DNA from: an uncultured bacterium
GTDB lineage: Bacteria; Pseudomonadota; Alphaproteobacteria; CAJXXZ01; 1604HC
Direction: 5' to 3'
DNA length: 64,000 nucleotides
Assembly (NCBI GenBank): GCA_913063285.1
Contig: CAJXXZ010000001.1
Span: forward strand, 111,572-175,571
Position 1 is the first letter of the stretch. Every line of letters begins with the position of its first letter. Below the pieces are notes generated by a model. The model had not been told where the DNA came from. It saw only the letters and a program-made list of their open reading frames with translations, and did no database searches. The position numbers and the translations under genes are program-made. This document shows positions 9,599 through 18,470 of the stretch, in pieces.

Positions 9599-10120
9599 TC
9601 AAACATTTCCTTCTCCTTTTTCTAAAGTTCCAGTGACTTCTTTTCTAGTTATATTTCTCTGTGAACTTATACTTCTAGCTGACTTAATCATAAATAAAGA
9701 TTTAAAGAGAACTTTAACAGTATTATAGGGGTTTCTACTTCCATATGTTTTTACATTGATATCTTTAATTCCTAATGCAACCAGTGCTGATCGAACTGAT
9801 CCACTAGCACATATACCAAATCCAAGGGGAGCTTTACGTATTACTATTCTGCTCGCACAGTACTCAGCTGTCATATCATGATGTACTGTTCTTGAATCTT
9901 TAATATTAAATTTACACATATTACAAGAAGCTTTGGCTATAGCTTTCTTAACCGCAGTAGAAACTTCCTTGGCCTTACCTGTACTATAGCCAATAGATCC
10001 TGCAGAATCACCTACAACTACAAATGCACAAATTCTTTGTCTTTTTCCACCTTTGGATACAGCAGTCACCCATCTTAATGAAACAACTGTTTTTTGAAAT
10101 TCTTTTTCCATATTACTCAT
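9599..10120 (-). CDS. rpsE: Ribosomal protein S5
   Basis: Small-subunit protein of 173 residues with the S5 double-stranded RNA-binding block (VTAVSKGGKRQRICAFVVVGD), the GIGYSTGKAKEV-type helix turn and the APLGFGICASGSVRSALVALGI block of the C-terminal domain. It begins at an ATG preceded by AAGAGGAAAG. The separation from rplR (112 bp) is larger than elsewhere in the cluster, where genes overlap. Confidence 0.97.
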   Translation of the reverse strand: MSNMEKEFQKTVVSLRWVTAVSKGGKRQRICAFVVVGDSAGSIGYSTGKAKEVSTAVKKAIAKASCNMCKFNIKDSRTVHHDMTAEYCASRIVIRKAPLGFGICASGSVRSALVALGIKDINVKTYGSRNPYNTVKVLFKSLFMIKSARSISSQRNITRKEVTGTLEKGEGNV

Positions 10121-10232
10121 ATCTTTCCTCTTGAATAGTTGTATCTTTGTTTAATATTAATATTAGATTCTTTCACCTCGCAATCCAAAAAGTTAATTTT
10201 TGAATCTAGGCATATATTTTTCATTAAATTTA

Positions 10233-10667
10233 TCATATTTCACCACCACTTCTTCTTATAGCTTCAGCAATACATCTTAATTTACCATGATATGCCCATC
10301 CTCCACGATCAAATACTAGCTTTTTATTGAATTCTTTACATTTCTCCCCGACCATTTCTCCTAATAATAAGTATCCAGCCATGTTGTATGATTTTGGATC
10401 TGATAGACTTAGAGAATAATCATTTTCCCACTTTACTTTATAGTCAGACCATTTATTCGAAACTTCCTTAAGACGCTCAACATATTCAGGCATCAAATAA
10501 CTAATAGAGAATAAAGTGGCTTGTTTTATATCATCAATAATCTGAACGGAACCTCCTTTGTTGGACTTAAATACGGCAATACGAAGTCTATTAGAATAAT
10601 TTCTCTTAGTTATAAGGTGACGGTTTCTTTTTTGACGTCTTAAAAACTGCTTAGATAATCTACTCAT
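10233..10667 (-). CDS. rplR: Ribosomal protein L18
   Basis: 5S rRNA-binding large-subunit protein. The RLRIAVFKSNKGGSVQIIDD block and the ending LVFDRGGWAYHGKLRCIAEAIRRSGGEI match the L18 pattern (F-DRGG-YHGR-ALA-AARE-G). At 144 residues it is longer than the usual 115-120 because of an inserted segment around residues 60-100. Its start overlaps the rplF stop codon by four bases, indicating coupled translation. Confidence 0.93.
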   Translation of the reverse strand: MSRLSKQFLRRQKRNRHLITKRNYSNRLRIAVFKSNKGGSVQIIDDIKQATLFSISYLMPEYVERLKEVSNKWSDYKVKWENDYSLSLSDPKSYNMAGYLLLGEMVGEKCKEFNKKLVFDRGGWAYHGKLRCIAEAIRRSGGEI

Positions 10668-11185
10668 TGATTACTCTCCTTTTTTAATATTATTGAACCT
10701 CTTTTAAACTTACTTGGAGGCCTTAGTTTGATTATTTTTGCAGCCATCGTTCCAACCAAACATGCATTGGTACTTTCAAGTAAAATCAATGTTTCTTTTT
10801 CAACTTTTGCGCAAACATTATCTATTATATCAATCTCAACGGGATCACTATAACCTATTGATAGAGAAATACGATTTGGTGAAATCAAGCTTGCTTTATA
10901 TCCTACCCCCTTCAATTCTAGTTGCTTTTTATATCCTTCGGTAACTCCTTTTATGGCAGACTTAGAATGAGCTATAACAGTACCGAGCATAGAATATCTA
11001 GCCTTATCTTTTACTTCTACAGAAAAAGAAAATTTAAGATTAGAATCTTCAATATCACATTTTATAAAGTCAGGAATTAATACTTTTTCATTTTTTGCGC
11101 CTGAAGAAAATGATAGAACTCCCTTTTGAAAAACACATGATACAGAATTAGGAAATGGTATAGGCCTTCTTGCTAGTCTAGACAT
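10664..11185 (-). CDS. rplF: Ribosomal protein L6
   Basis: Large-subunit protein starting MSRLARRPIPFPNSV (family MSRIGKKPIPIP). The start chosen is the ATG at 11185, which shares its A with the stop codon of rpsH; one codon upstream is a TTG. The C-terminal RNA-binding block GYKASLISPNRISLSIGYSD and the final RPPSKFKRGSIIL region (family RPPEPYKGKGI) are present. The C-terminal KGKGIRY motif is altered to KRGSIIL. Confidence 0.95.
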   Translation of the reverse strand: MSRLARRPIPFPNSVSCVFQKGVLSFSSGAKNEKVLIPDFIKCDIEDSNLKFSFSVEVKDKARYSMLGTVIAHSKSAIKGVTEGYKKQLELKGVGYKASLISPNRISLSIGYSDPVEIDIIDNVCAKVEKETLILLESTNACLVGTMAAKIIKLRPPSKFKRGSIILKKESNQ

Positions 11186-11568
11186 CAATACACCTCACAA
11201 ACGGCTTCACCACCTATATTACGTCTTCTACATTCGATATCTGATAAAACTCCCATTGAGGAACTTACAACCATAATACCAAATCTTTTTTTTCTAATAT
11301 GCTTAAGATCTTTTGCTTTATAGTATATTCTAACAGATGGTTTTGAGACTTTTCTCATTCCTCGAATGACTGGATATCCATCATAATATTTTAAATGTAC
11401 GAGAATTCCACTTTCGACATCTTCATATCCGTTGATAAACCCTTCTTTTTTAAGGACAGAAAGAACATTTTTTGAAAATTTAGAAGGTCGAACTGTAACT
11501 TTCTTACGTCCTAGTAAACTTACATTTCTAATTCTGGCTAACATATCTGCAATTGTATCTGATATCAT
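11185..11568 (-). CDS. rpsH: Ribosomal protein S8
   Basis: 16S rRNA-binding small-subunit protein. The start is the ATG at 11568, giving MISDTIADMLARIRN, because GGTGAGGT sits five bases upstream; a longer frame to 11595 lacks a ribosome site. The C-terminal block GIMVVSSSMGVLSDIECRR matches the S8 signature (G-I-STSKGVM-D-EAR), with the final GGEAVCEVY end. Confidence 0.96.
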   Translation of the reverse strand: MISDTIADMLARIRNVSLLGRKKVTVRPSKFSKNVLSVLKKEGFINGYEDVESGILVHLKYYDGYPVIRGMRKVSKPSVRIYYKAKDLKHIRKKRFGIMVVSSSMGVLSDIECRRRNIGGEAVCEVY

Positions 11569-11575
11569 ATTAACC

Positions 11576-11884
11576 TCACCAGCATGCTTGCCCATAACCA
11601 GGCAAACATCCTTTCAAAAGCTGCTCTCTTATTACATGCCTACACAAGCCAAACCACTTGGTTTGCACACCTCGAGCTCTACCTGTAATTCTGCATCTGC
11701 TAACTATTCTCACAGAACTTCCATTTCTAGACATAGAATTTAATTTATCTACAGCGGACATTCTCTCCTCCCAAGAAGTATTTTTATTTTTTATAATACT
11801 CTTAAGCATTTTTCTCTTTTCGTAATCTCGTGAATGAATATTTTTTCGATTTTCATTTCTTCTTATAACACTTAACTTAGCCAT
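11576..11884 (-). CDS. rpsN: Ribosomal protein S14
   Basis: Zinc-free (C-minus) S14 of 102 residues. The start at 11884 (MAKLSVIRRNENR) is fixed by AGGAGA five bases upstream and overlaps the rplE stop (ATGGCTAA). The RCRITGRARGVQTKWFGLCR block is the S14 core (R-TGR-RG-RKFGL-R). The CxxC pairs of the zinc form are not present. Confidence 0.96.
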   Translation of the reverse strand: MAKLSVIRRNENRKNIHSRDYEKRKMLKSIIKNKNTSWEERMSAVDKLNSMSRNGSSVRIVSRCRITGRARGVQTKWFGLCRHVIREQLLKGCLPGYGQACW

Positions 11885-12464
11885 TTGATTCTCCTGATTG
11901 ATTTTTGAGTAAATCTCCATCTTTAAATGGAACATTCATGCTTGAAAGCAACATATATGCATTATAATCATTATTTGCTGTGGTAGCAATAGAAACATTT
12001 AGACCAAATAGTAAAAGATCATCATCAGCTTCCAAGAAAACATCATGTGATTCAATTCCAAAGTTATAATTTCCTTTTTTGTCAAACCCTTTTACTGACA
12101 TTCCACGAAAGTCTCTCATTCTAGGCATCGCTACATATATAAGTCTATCCAAAAAATCATACATAGCTCGCTTACGTAAAGTTACAAAAATTCCCACTAC
12201 CATACCTTCTCGAATTCCAAATTGTGATATAGATTTTTTTGCTTTAGCTCTGGTAGGACATTGTCCAGATATAACTTTCATTTGATCAAAGATAAACTGC
12301 ATTTTCTTTGAGTCCTTAAAATATTTTCCACATCCAACGCTTAATGAAACATGACTTAATCTTGGAACCTGCATTATATTTGAAAGATTTAATCTTTTCA
12401 TTAAATTAGAAGATAATTCACTTCTAAATTCATAAGCACTATTTGCCTGATTATTATCTAACAT
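11877..12464 (-). CDS. rplE: Ribosomal protein L5
   Basis: 5S rRNA-binding large-subunit protein of 195 residues. Blocks seen are the early helix ending in MQVPRLSHVSLSVGCG, the GQCPTRAKAKKSISQFGIREG segment (family GQ-P--T-AK-SIA-F-IREG), DFLDRLIYVAMPRMRDFRG and a C-terminal DYNAYMLLSSMNVPF (family -DEEA-ELL--FG-PF). It overlaps rplX and rpsN, so the genes are translationally coupled. Confidence 0.96.
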   Translation of the reverse strand: MLDNNQANSAYEFRSELSSNLMKRLNLSNIMQVPRLSHVSLSVGCGKYFKDSKKMQFIFDQMKVISGQCPTRAKAKKSISQFGIREGMVVGIFVTLRKRAMYDFLDRLIYVAMPRMRDFRGMSVKGFDKKGNYNFGIESHDVFLEADDDLLLFGLNVSIATTANNDYNAYMLLSSMNVPFKDGDLLKNQSGESNG

Positions 12465-12781
12465 GCTCTCACCGTCTCTCCAGATTTCTTAGCAAATACC
12501 TCCTTTTTTCCATTAGAGTATCTGATTCCTACACGTGTAGCTTTTCCTGTTTTTGGATCGACATGAGCTACATTTGATATAGAAAACCATGATTCTTTTT
12601 TCACAATTCCTCCCTTATTACCACCACTGGGCTTTTGATGTATGGTTGCAAGATGAACACCTTGAACCTTTACCATTCCACGATTTCTGTCCATATCAAC
12701 AATTGAGCTTTTCATGCCTCGATCACGTCCTTTACACACGATTACAGCGCTTCCAATCTTTAACCAATTCCATTTATTCAT
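12458..12781 (-). CDS. rplX: Ribosomal protein L24
   Basis: KOW-domain large-subunit protein that helps start 50S assembly. The KOW pattern IGSAVIVCKGRDRGMKSSIV near residues 10-29 and the following VQGVHLATIHQKPS, GGIVKKESWFSISNVAHVDP blocks are typical. It is 107 residues, overlaps rplN by four bases on one side and rplE by seven on the other. Confidence 0.95.
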   Translation of the reverse strand: MNKWNWLKIGSAVIVCKGRDRGMKSSIVDMDRNRGMVKVQGVHLATIHQKPSGGNKGGIVKKESWFSISNVAHVDPKTGKATRVGIRYSNGKKEVFAKKSGETVRAC

Positions 12782-13134
12782 ATTACCTCCGGAGCTTTAT
12801 TAACTATACTAGGAAATTTATCTTTTACAATTCTTGATACTAGACATAGTACACGAGTTCCAATCATTGCATCTTTATCATCAATTAAAACAACACAATT
12901 ATCTCCAAAACTAATGTGAATTCCATTGCGAAACTCAGGATATCTAGTAGAAACAATTACCGCTCTTGATGTAGTTCCTTTTTTCATTTCTGATGAAGGA
13001 TCAACTTCTATTACAGATACACGAATGACATCACCTACTGTAGCGCTTTTAGCATTTTTATATAAGCCTATACATCTTGCTTTTTTTCCGCCAGAGTTGT
13101 CTCTTATATTTAAACATGATCCTCTTATAATCAC
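12778..13134 (-). CDS. rplN: Ribosomal protein L14
   Basis: Universal large-subunit protein of 118 residues at the 30S interface. MIIRGSCLNIRDNSGGKKARC matches the L14 start (MIQ--T-L-VADNSGAK), followed by VGDVIRVSVIEV, KKGTTSRAVIVSTR, DDKDAMIGTRVLCLVSR and a final KAPEVI. It overlaps rpsQ and rplX by four bases each. Confidence 0.97.
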   Translation of the reverse strand: MIIRGSCLNIRDNSGGKKARCIGLYKNAKSATVGDVIRVSVIEVDPSSEMKKGTTSRAVIVSTRYPEFRNGIHISFGDNCVVLIDDKDAMIGTRVLCLVSRIVKDKFPSIVNKAPEVI

Positions 13135-13385
13135 AATTTCACCTCAGCAGATCTCCATTGAACCTCTAGAAAAGAGTGCCTCTTTCTAGCAGATATAGGA
13201 GCTGATTCTTGAAATTTAATGTAATCACCAACACTGCATTCGTTATTTTGATCATGCACCAGATACTTCTTATGCCTTCTTAAAATCTTCTTGTACAATG
13301 GGTGTTGAAACATTCGTTCTACTAACACCGAAATTGTCTTATCAGAACTTTTCTTTATTACTTTACCTTGCTTTATTTTAGCCAT
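13131..13385 (-). CDS. rpsQ: Ribosomal protein S17
   Basis: Small-subunit OB-fold protein of 84 residues: KQGKVIKKSSDKTISVLVER at the start and HPLYKKILRRHKKYLVHDQNN (family HP-Y-K---R-KKY-AHDE-N). It is the first gene of this minus-strand cluster; rpmC, rplP and the rest of the S10 operon are not upstream, so the operon has been cut here. The 281-bp gap to lepA must hold its promoter. Confidence 0.95.
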   Translation of the reverse strand: MAKIKQGKVIKKSSDKTISVLVERMFQHPLYKKILRRHKKYLVHDQNNECSVGDYIKFQESAPISARKRHSFLEVQWRSAEVKL

Positions 13386-13666
13386 ATCTAACTCAATGTA
13401 TTTTAATTAGTGTACAATAAAATGTCAATGGGTCATTTTAATTTTTACATAAATTTTTCTGAGAAATAGTAAATTAATTATAATTATATATATAATTCAA
13501 TTATATAATATAAATTGTTAAAAATAAATTACGATTCATATAAAAATATAGCTTTGAAAGTCTAACGAATATGTAACTTCTTAGATGAAAAAAAAAGATA
13601 TATTTCAAATTGCTAATATTAATTAATAAACCATACTAAAATCAATTTTAATTCAAATAATCAATT

Positions 13667-15529
13667 TTAACTTCTTCGTAAAATCTTTAAAATTGCTTTA
13701 TGAGGTATAGCTACTTTTCCACTCATATATTCTTTCATTCTTTTCTTGCCTGCTTTTTGTTTTTCTAATAATTTTCTTTTTCGAGTAATATCTCCTCCAT
13801 AACACTTTGCTGTAACATCTTTTCGTAAAGGAGAAACTGTCTCTCGAGCAATAATTGTACCACCTATTGCTGCTTGAATGATAACCTTAAATAATTGTCG
13901 ATCAATTGAGTCCTTTAAAGTTGCACAAACCCATTGACCATATTTTCTTGCACTATCGCGATGAATCATTACAGCCAATGAATCTTCTCGCTCACCATCA
14001 ATTAAAATAGATAGCGGAACAATATCACCCTTTTTATATTCACTATTTTCATATTCAAAACTACCGTATCCTTTAGTAAGTGACTTTAATTTATCATGAA
14101 AATCAAAAATTACATTTGCTAATGGTAATTCATATATTAACATCACGCGATTTATATTGATTGATTGTATATATTTTAGCTCTTTTTGCACTCCACGACG
14201 ATCTTCACATAACTGAATAACTGAACCGATATAACTTTCATGTACTAAAATTTGCATATTTACCCAAGGCTCTTCTATATATTCCACTCTATGCATTTCT
14301 GGCATTGAACTTGGATGATCAATAAGCATTTCTCCACTATTGGTATACACCTTATATAAAACATTGGGAGAAGTAATAGTAATTTGCAAATCAAACTCAT
14401 TTAGCAGACGTTCTTGTATAACTTCAAGGTGTAATAGACCTAAAAATCCACATCTAAAACCTGATCCAAGAGCGGGTAAATAGGCTGAAGATATACTCAA
14501 ACTACTATCATGTAATTTAAGTTTTTCTAATGCAGATTTTAGCTCATTATACTCATCTGCGTCTATTGGATAGATGCCACAAAAAACGACGGGTGACATA
14601 ACTTTAAATCCTGGTAAAGGCTCGACATTACTACCTTCTGTCGTAATGGTATCTCCTATAATACAATCTTGAATATTACGAATATTTGCAACTATAAATC
14701 CAACCATTCCTGTTGTTAATTTTTGTAAAATCACTTTTTTAGGATTAAAAATTCCTAAAGATTCAACTGTATAAAAAGCATTTTTTTGTAACATTTTTAT
14801 ATTCATTTTTGTGAAAATTGCACCTTCTAGTACTCTTACCATTAAAACAACTCCAAGATAATCGTCATACCAACTATCGATTAATAGCGCTTTTAAATTT
14901 TCACCACATGTTGTGAGCTGCATTTTTTGTGATATATCTTTTTGATCATTTGTTATTTTACATATTGGTGAAGGAATTTTCTCTATCAAAGTATGAATGA
15001 GATCTTTAACACCTAATCCACTTTTTGCTGATATCTCCACAGCATCATCATGAATACCTAAAAGGTCAAAAATTTGCTCTCTTACAACATCAGGCTGAGC
15101 AGAAGGAAGATCAACCTTATTTAAAACAGGTAAAATTATTAAATTTTCATCAACAGCATGATATACATTGGCAATAGTTTGAGCTTCAACTCCTTGACTA
15201 GCATCTACTAATACTAGTACACCTTCACATGCCTTTAATGAACGTCTGACTTCATTATTAAAATCTACATGCCCAGGAGTATCAATTAAATTTAGTAAAT
15301 ATATATCATCATCATACTTATATTGCAAGCTAACTGTCTGTGCTTTTACTGTAATACCTCTTTCACGCTCAACATCTAAAGAATCCAGTACTTGTTGTTT
15401 CATTTCTCTTTGAGTCAATCCTTCACAAATTTCGATTATTCGATCAGATAATGTTGATTTTCCATGATCTATGTGAGCAATTATTGCAAAATTACGAATA
15501 TTTTTGATTGGTATATTAATTATGTTCAC
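13667..15529 (-). CDS. lepA: Elongation factor 4 (LepA), ribosome back-translocase
   Basis: Translational GTPase of 620 residues. G1 is AHIDHGKSTLSDR near residues 17-29, switch 1 holds RGITVKAQTV, G3 is DTPGHVDF, G4 is NKVDLPSA and G5 EISAKSGLGV. The LepA-specific C-terminal domain is clear: KCYGGDITRKRKLLEKQKAGKKRMK and GKVAIPHKAILKIL. LepA acts on stalled or mistranslocated ribosomes. It is about 20 residues longer than usual. It is divergent from gltX with only 130 bp between their start codons. Confidence 0.97.
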   Translation of the reverse strand: MNIINIPIKNIRNFAIIAHIDHGKSTLSDRIIEICEGLTQREMKQQVLDSLDVERERGITVKAQTVSLQYKYDDDIYLLNLIDTPGHVDFNNEVRRSLKACEGVLVLVDASQGVEAQTIANVYHAVDENLIILPVLNKVDLPSAQPDVVREQIFDLLGIHDDAVEISAKSGLGVKDLIHTLIEKIPSPICKITNDQKDISQKMQLTTCGENLKALLIDSWYDDYLGVVLMVRVLEGAIFTKMNIKMLQKNAFYTVESLGIFNPKKVILQKLTTGMVGFIVANIRNIQDCIIGDTITTEGSNVEPLPGFKVMSPVVFCGIYPIDADEYNELKSALEKLKLHDSSLSISSAYLPALGSGFRCGFLGLLHLEVIQERLLNEFDLQITITSPNVLYKVYTNSGEMLIDHPSSMPEMHRVEYIEEPWVNMQILVHESYIGSVIQLCEDRRGVQKELKYIQSININRVMLIYELPLANVIFDFHDKLKSLTKGYGSFEYENSEYKKGDIVPLSILIDGEREDSLAVMIHRDSARKYGQWVCATLKDSIDRQLFKVIIQAAIGGTIIARETVSPLRKDVTAKCYGGDITRKRKLLEKQKAGKKRMKEYMSGKVAIPHKAILKILRRS

Positions 15530-15658
15530 TTACATAAAGCTAGCATAAAAGTTTAAAAAACAATAGATGTCAATATAATTTATGTATAAATGAATATTTT
15601 TAATTACTTGTTTAATATTAATATATTTACAGATACATTTCATATCTTATACTTGTTT

Positions 15659-16963
15659 ATGCGTACAAGATTTGCTCCAAGTCCAACAGGTCAGTTACAT
15701 GTAGGAAATATGAGAACTGCTTTATTTACATATTTATGGGCACAAAAGGAAAATGGAGAATTTATACTTAGAATTGATGATACTGATAAGGCAAGATCTT
15801 TTAAGAAATATGAAACAAATATACTGAAAACTCTCAAATGGCAAAAATTACATTGGTCTTCAATTGTACGACAATCACAATCAACAAATATTTATCAGTC
15901 AATATTTGATAAAGCTAAAAAAGCAAATTTAATATATCCAGCTTATGAAACTAAGCAGGAGTTAGATCATCTTTTATCTAATTTACGAAAACAAAATAAA
16001 CCTTCAGCATATAAAAGAGGTATGAATTGTGCTTCAACTAAGTTAAACCCATATTGGCGTTTTGCTTTACCTAATAAAGAGATAACTTGGTATGATCAAA
16101 TTCAAGGAAAGATGAAAATTCATTTACGTAACTTTAGTGATCCGATAATTTTTGTAAATGAAAATTTCACATATCTCTTTTGTAGTGTAGTTGACGATCT
16201 ACATCTAAATATATCACATATTATTCGCGCTTCAGATCATTTAACAAATACAGCTCAGCAAATTGCAATGTTTGAAGCTTTTAAATCATTTTTTGATAAT
16301 AAATCTGAAATATTATGGTCTCATATTTCCCTAGTACACATGAATAATGCAAAAATTTCAAAACGCAATCAATCTGATTTTAATATTCATGATTATATTG
16401 AAAATGGATTACATGCAGATGTACTAAATAATATTTTAGTAAATTTAGGTCGTTCAAAACAAGTATATGACCAATCTATGCAACAATTAATTGAAAATTT
16501 TAATATAGCGAATTACTCATCTTCAGCTGTAACATTTGATGTACAACAAATGAACATATCACAGCTTGCATATAATTCTACAATGTCGATAAATGACGCT
16601 GCTCAACATTTTGAAAATGAGGAATTTATACATAAATTTTGGCATTTATTACGTGAAAATTTATACTATAAATCAGATATAGCACATTGGAAAATCGTTT
16701 TTACACAAAAACAGTGTTTTTCAATAGAGAATAATATTGAATTATCATTATTTAAAAAAATATCAAAAATTGCTTTACAACACACAAATGACTCTTGGCA
16801 TGAACTTATAATAAATCTTACAAAACAACTTCAAATTTCAAAGAAACAAATTATAAGTATTATTCGTAAAATTTTGACAGGTAAGTCACAAGGGCCAAAA
16901 ATGAATGATTTGTATGAACATATTTCTGAAGAAGTGCGTACATTTCGCTTTAAAAATCAATAA
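15659..16963 (+). CDS. gltX: Glutamyl-tRNA synthetase
   Basis: Class I synthetase of about 434 residues that charges tRNA-Glu (and, if glnS is absent as in many alphaproteobacteria, tRNA-Gln before amidation). The HIGH-like motif is in RFAPSPTGQLHVGN and the KMSKS-like motif in AKISKRN. I place the start at ATG 15659 (MRTRFAPSP) since 23 extra upstream codons lack similarity to the family. The catalytic half is well kept, the anticodon-binding half is diverged and short. Rickettsial genomes often carry two gltX copies; only one is seen here. Confidence 0.93.
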   Translation: MRTRFAPSPTGQLHVGNMRTALFTYLWAQKENGEFILRIDDTDKARSFKKYETNILKTLKWQKLHWSSIVRQSQSTNIYQSIFDKAKKANLIYPAYETKQELDHLLSNLRKQNKPSAYKRGMNCASTKLNPYWRFALPNKEITWYDQIQGKMKIHLRNFSDPIIFVNENFTYLFCSVVDDLHLNISHIIRASDHLTNTAQQIAMFEAFKSFFDNKSEILWSHISLVHMNNAKISKRNQSDFNIHDYIENGLHADVLNNILVNLGRSKQVYDQSMQQLIENFNIANYSSSAVTFDVQQMNISQLAYNSTMSINDAAQHFENEEFIHKFWHLLRENLYYKSDIAHWKIVFTQKQCFSIENNIELSLFKKISKIALQHTNDSWHELIINLTKQLQISKKQIISIIRKILTGKSQGPKMNDLYEHISEEVRTFRFKNQ

Positions 16964-17019
16964 ATGCCATAAGTAAGTTTATTAAATTTATTTATTACAT
17001 AATCAATATATAAAATTTC

Positions 17020-18351
17020 TTATTTTGGCATTAACTCAGATGTACTAGTAATTATATTTACAAAATCTTGCACAAAAACATGATGTGCCTGATGATTGCT
17101 ATCTAATATTTTTGGATCAAATCCATAATTTGTTGCATGTACCTTATTCAGAATTAATACCTTATCTTGTAATTTCTTTTTAAATTCACTTTTACATTTA
17201 TCTGCAAGAATTGACTCATCATTATTTGGTAGAAAGAGGGTTAATTTAAATGGTGCATTTTTTAATTTATCAATATAATGACGATTCCATAAGTCAAAAT
17301 TGATAACTTCAATTAATGATCTACCAGATTTATAAAATAATAATACTGAAGATCTATCAACCACATTAAAAGTTTTAATTTTATCACTTAAAAATAGAGG
17401 TTGTGAATCTGATCCAAAAATAAAATGATTTGTATATTCTCTATATATAAACGGAATTAGGTTTAGTAAATTATGAATAACGGCATTTGTTGTTCCATTA
17501 GCATAAAATGCTGGAGAGTAAAATATTACATTTTTTATATTTGAATATAAAGGAGCTATATGTGAGGAATTTAATGCTTTAATTAGCTGAGACGCTCCAA
17601 ATGAGTGAGCTACAAATACAATTTGATTATATTGTTTAAATCTAGGATGTGCTAGGTAAGATACCAACTCTTGTTGAACAATATTTGAATCTAATTTAGA
17701 TAATGCAGTCAGATCTCGTCCATGAAATGCTAATAGTGGAGCGTATACATCACATCTATAATTTTTTAGCACATTTATTATGCTATTCCAAAATGATGGA
17801 GTTTGATTAAGGCCATGAATTAATATAACAGCTGTATTCTGCTGTTTTTCACTATAAATATATCCTCCTCTTATTTCTAAAGGACCAATTGGCTCTGCAC
17901 CTTTTATTACACCTTTTAATCTTTCTTTTCCAAGCTTTGGATTTCCAAAACCAGCTATCACCTCTTTTTCTAACTCATACTGCTTTGCATCAATATCGCT
18001 CCAATTGTAAAATGGACTATATTTATAATTCTCTTTGTTATAATCTCCATGTCTTTCATATAATTGTTCTATAATTCTTTCAGCTTCTCTATCCGTAAAA
18101 TAAGTAAGAATTTTAAATTCTAAAAGAATAGTTAAGCAAGCAATTGCAATAAAAAAACGTTCCGAATAATCTGTTGTATCCTCTGTAATACAATATTTTT
18201 GATAATAAGCATAAAATGCAACAACTTGAATAATAATACAAATTAATATAAAAATTGGTGTTTTCATTATTATGAAATAAAATAAAAAAACTGGAGTCAA
18301 TACAGTCAAAAATGATCTTATATAAGATATATATGTGAAGAACATAAGCAT
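17020..18351 (-). CDS. Membrane-anchored alpha/beta hydrolase
   Basis: A 443-residue protein with two or three hydrophobic N-terminal segments (residues about 3-95) and an alpha/beta hydrolase domain. The oxyanion region VILIHGLNQTPSFW lies near residue 175 and the nucleophile elbow is VAHSFGASQL near 250, so Ser is followed by Phe-Gly and preceded by Ala-His. A candidate acid is in LPNNDES and a late His in DSNHQAHHVF. Lipase or esterase activity on membrane lipids is plausible, but the substrate is unknown. It stands alone, convergent with gltX. Confidence 0.75.
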   Translation of the reverse strand: MLMFFTYISYIRSFLTVLTPVFLFYFIIMKTPIFILICIIIQVVAFYAYYQKYCITEDTTDYSERFFIAIACLTILLEFKILTYFTDREAERIIEQLYERHGDYNKENYKYSPFYNWSDIDAKQYELEKEVIAGFGNPKLGKERLKGVIKGAEPIGPLEIRGGYIYSEKQQNTAVILIHGLNQTPSFWNSIINVLKNYRCDVYAPLLAFHGRDLTALSKLDSNIVQQELVSYLAHPRFKQYNQIVFVAHSFGASQLIKALNSSHIAPLYSNIKNVIFYSPAFYANGTTNAVIHNLLNLIPFIYREYTNHFIFGSDSQPLFLSDKIKTFNVVDRSSVLLFYKSGRSLIEVINFDLWNRHYIDKLKNAPFKLTLFLPNNDESILADKCKSEFKKKLQDKVLILNKVHATNYGFDPKILDSNHQAHHVFVQDFVNIITSTSELMPK

Positions 18352-18470
18352 AGATTATTTCTTTTTTATTAAGAAGATATTACTTAATTCTTTTTTTGAT
18401 AAAAAATAATCAGATTTCAATAGATAAATTAAATTCATTATAAAATATATTTTGATGAAGATGTAGGTTT

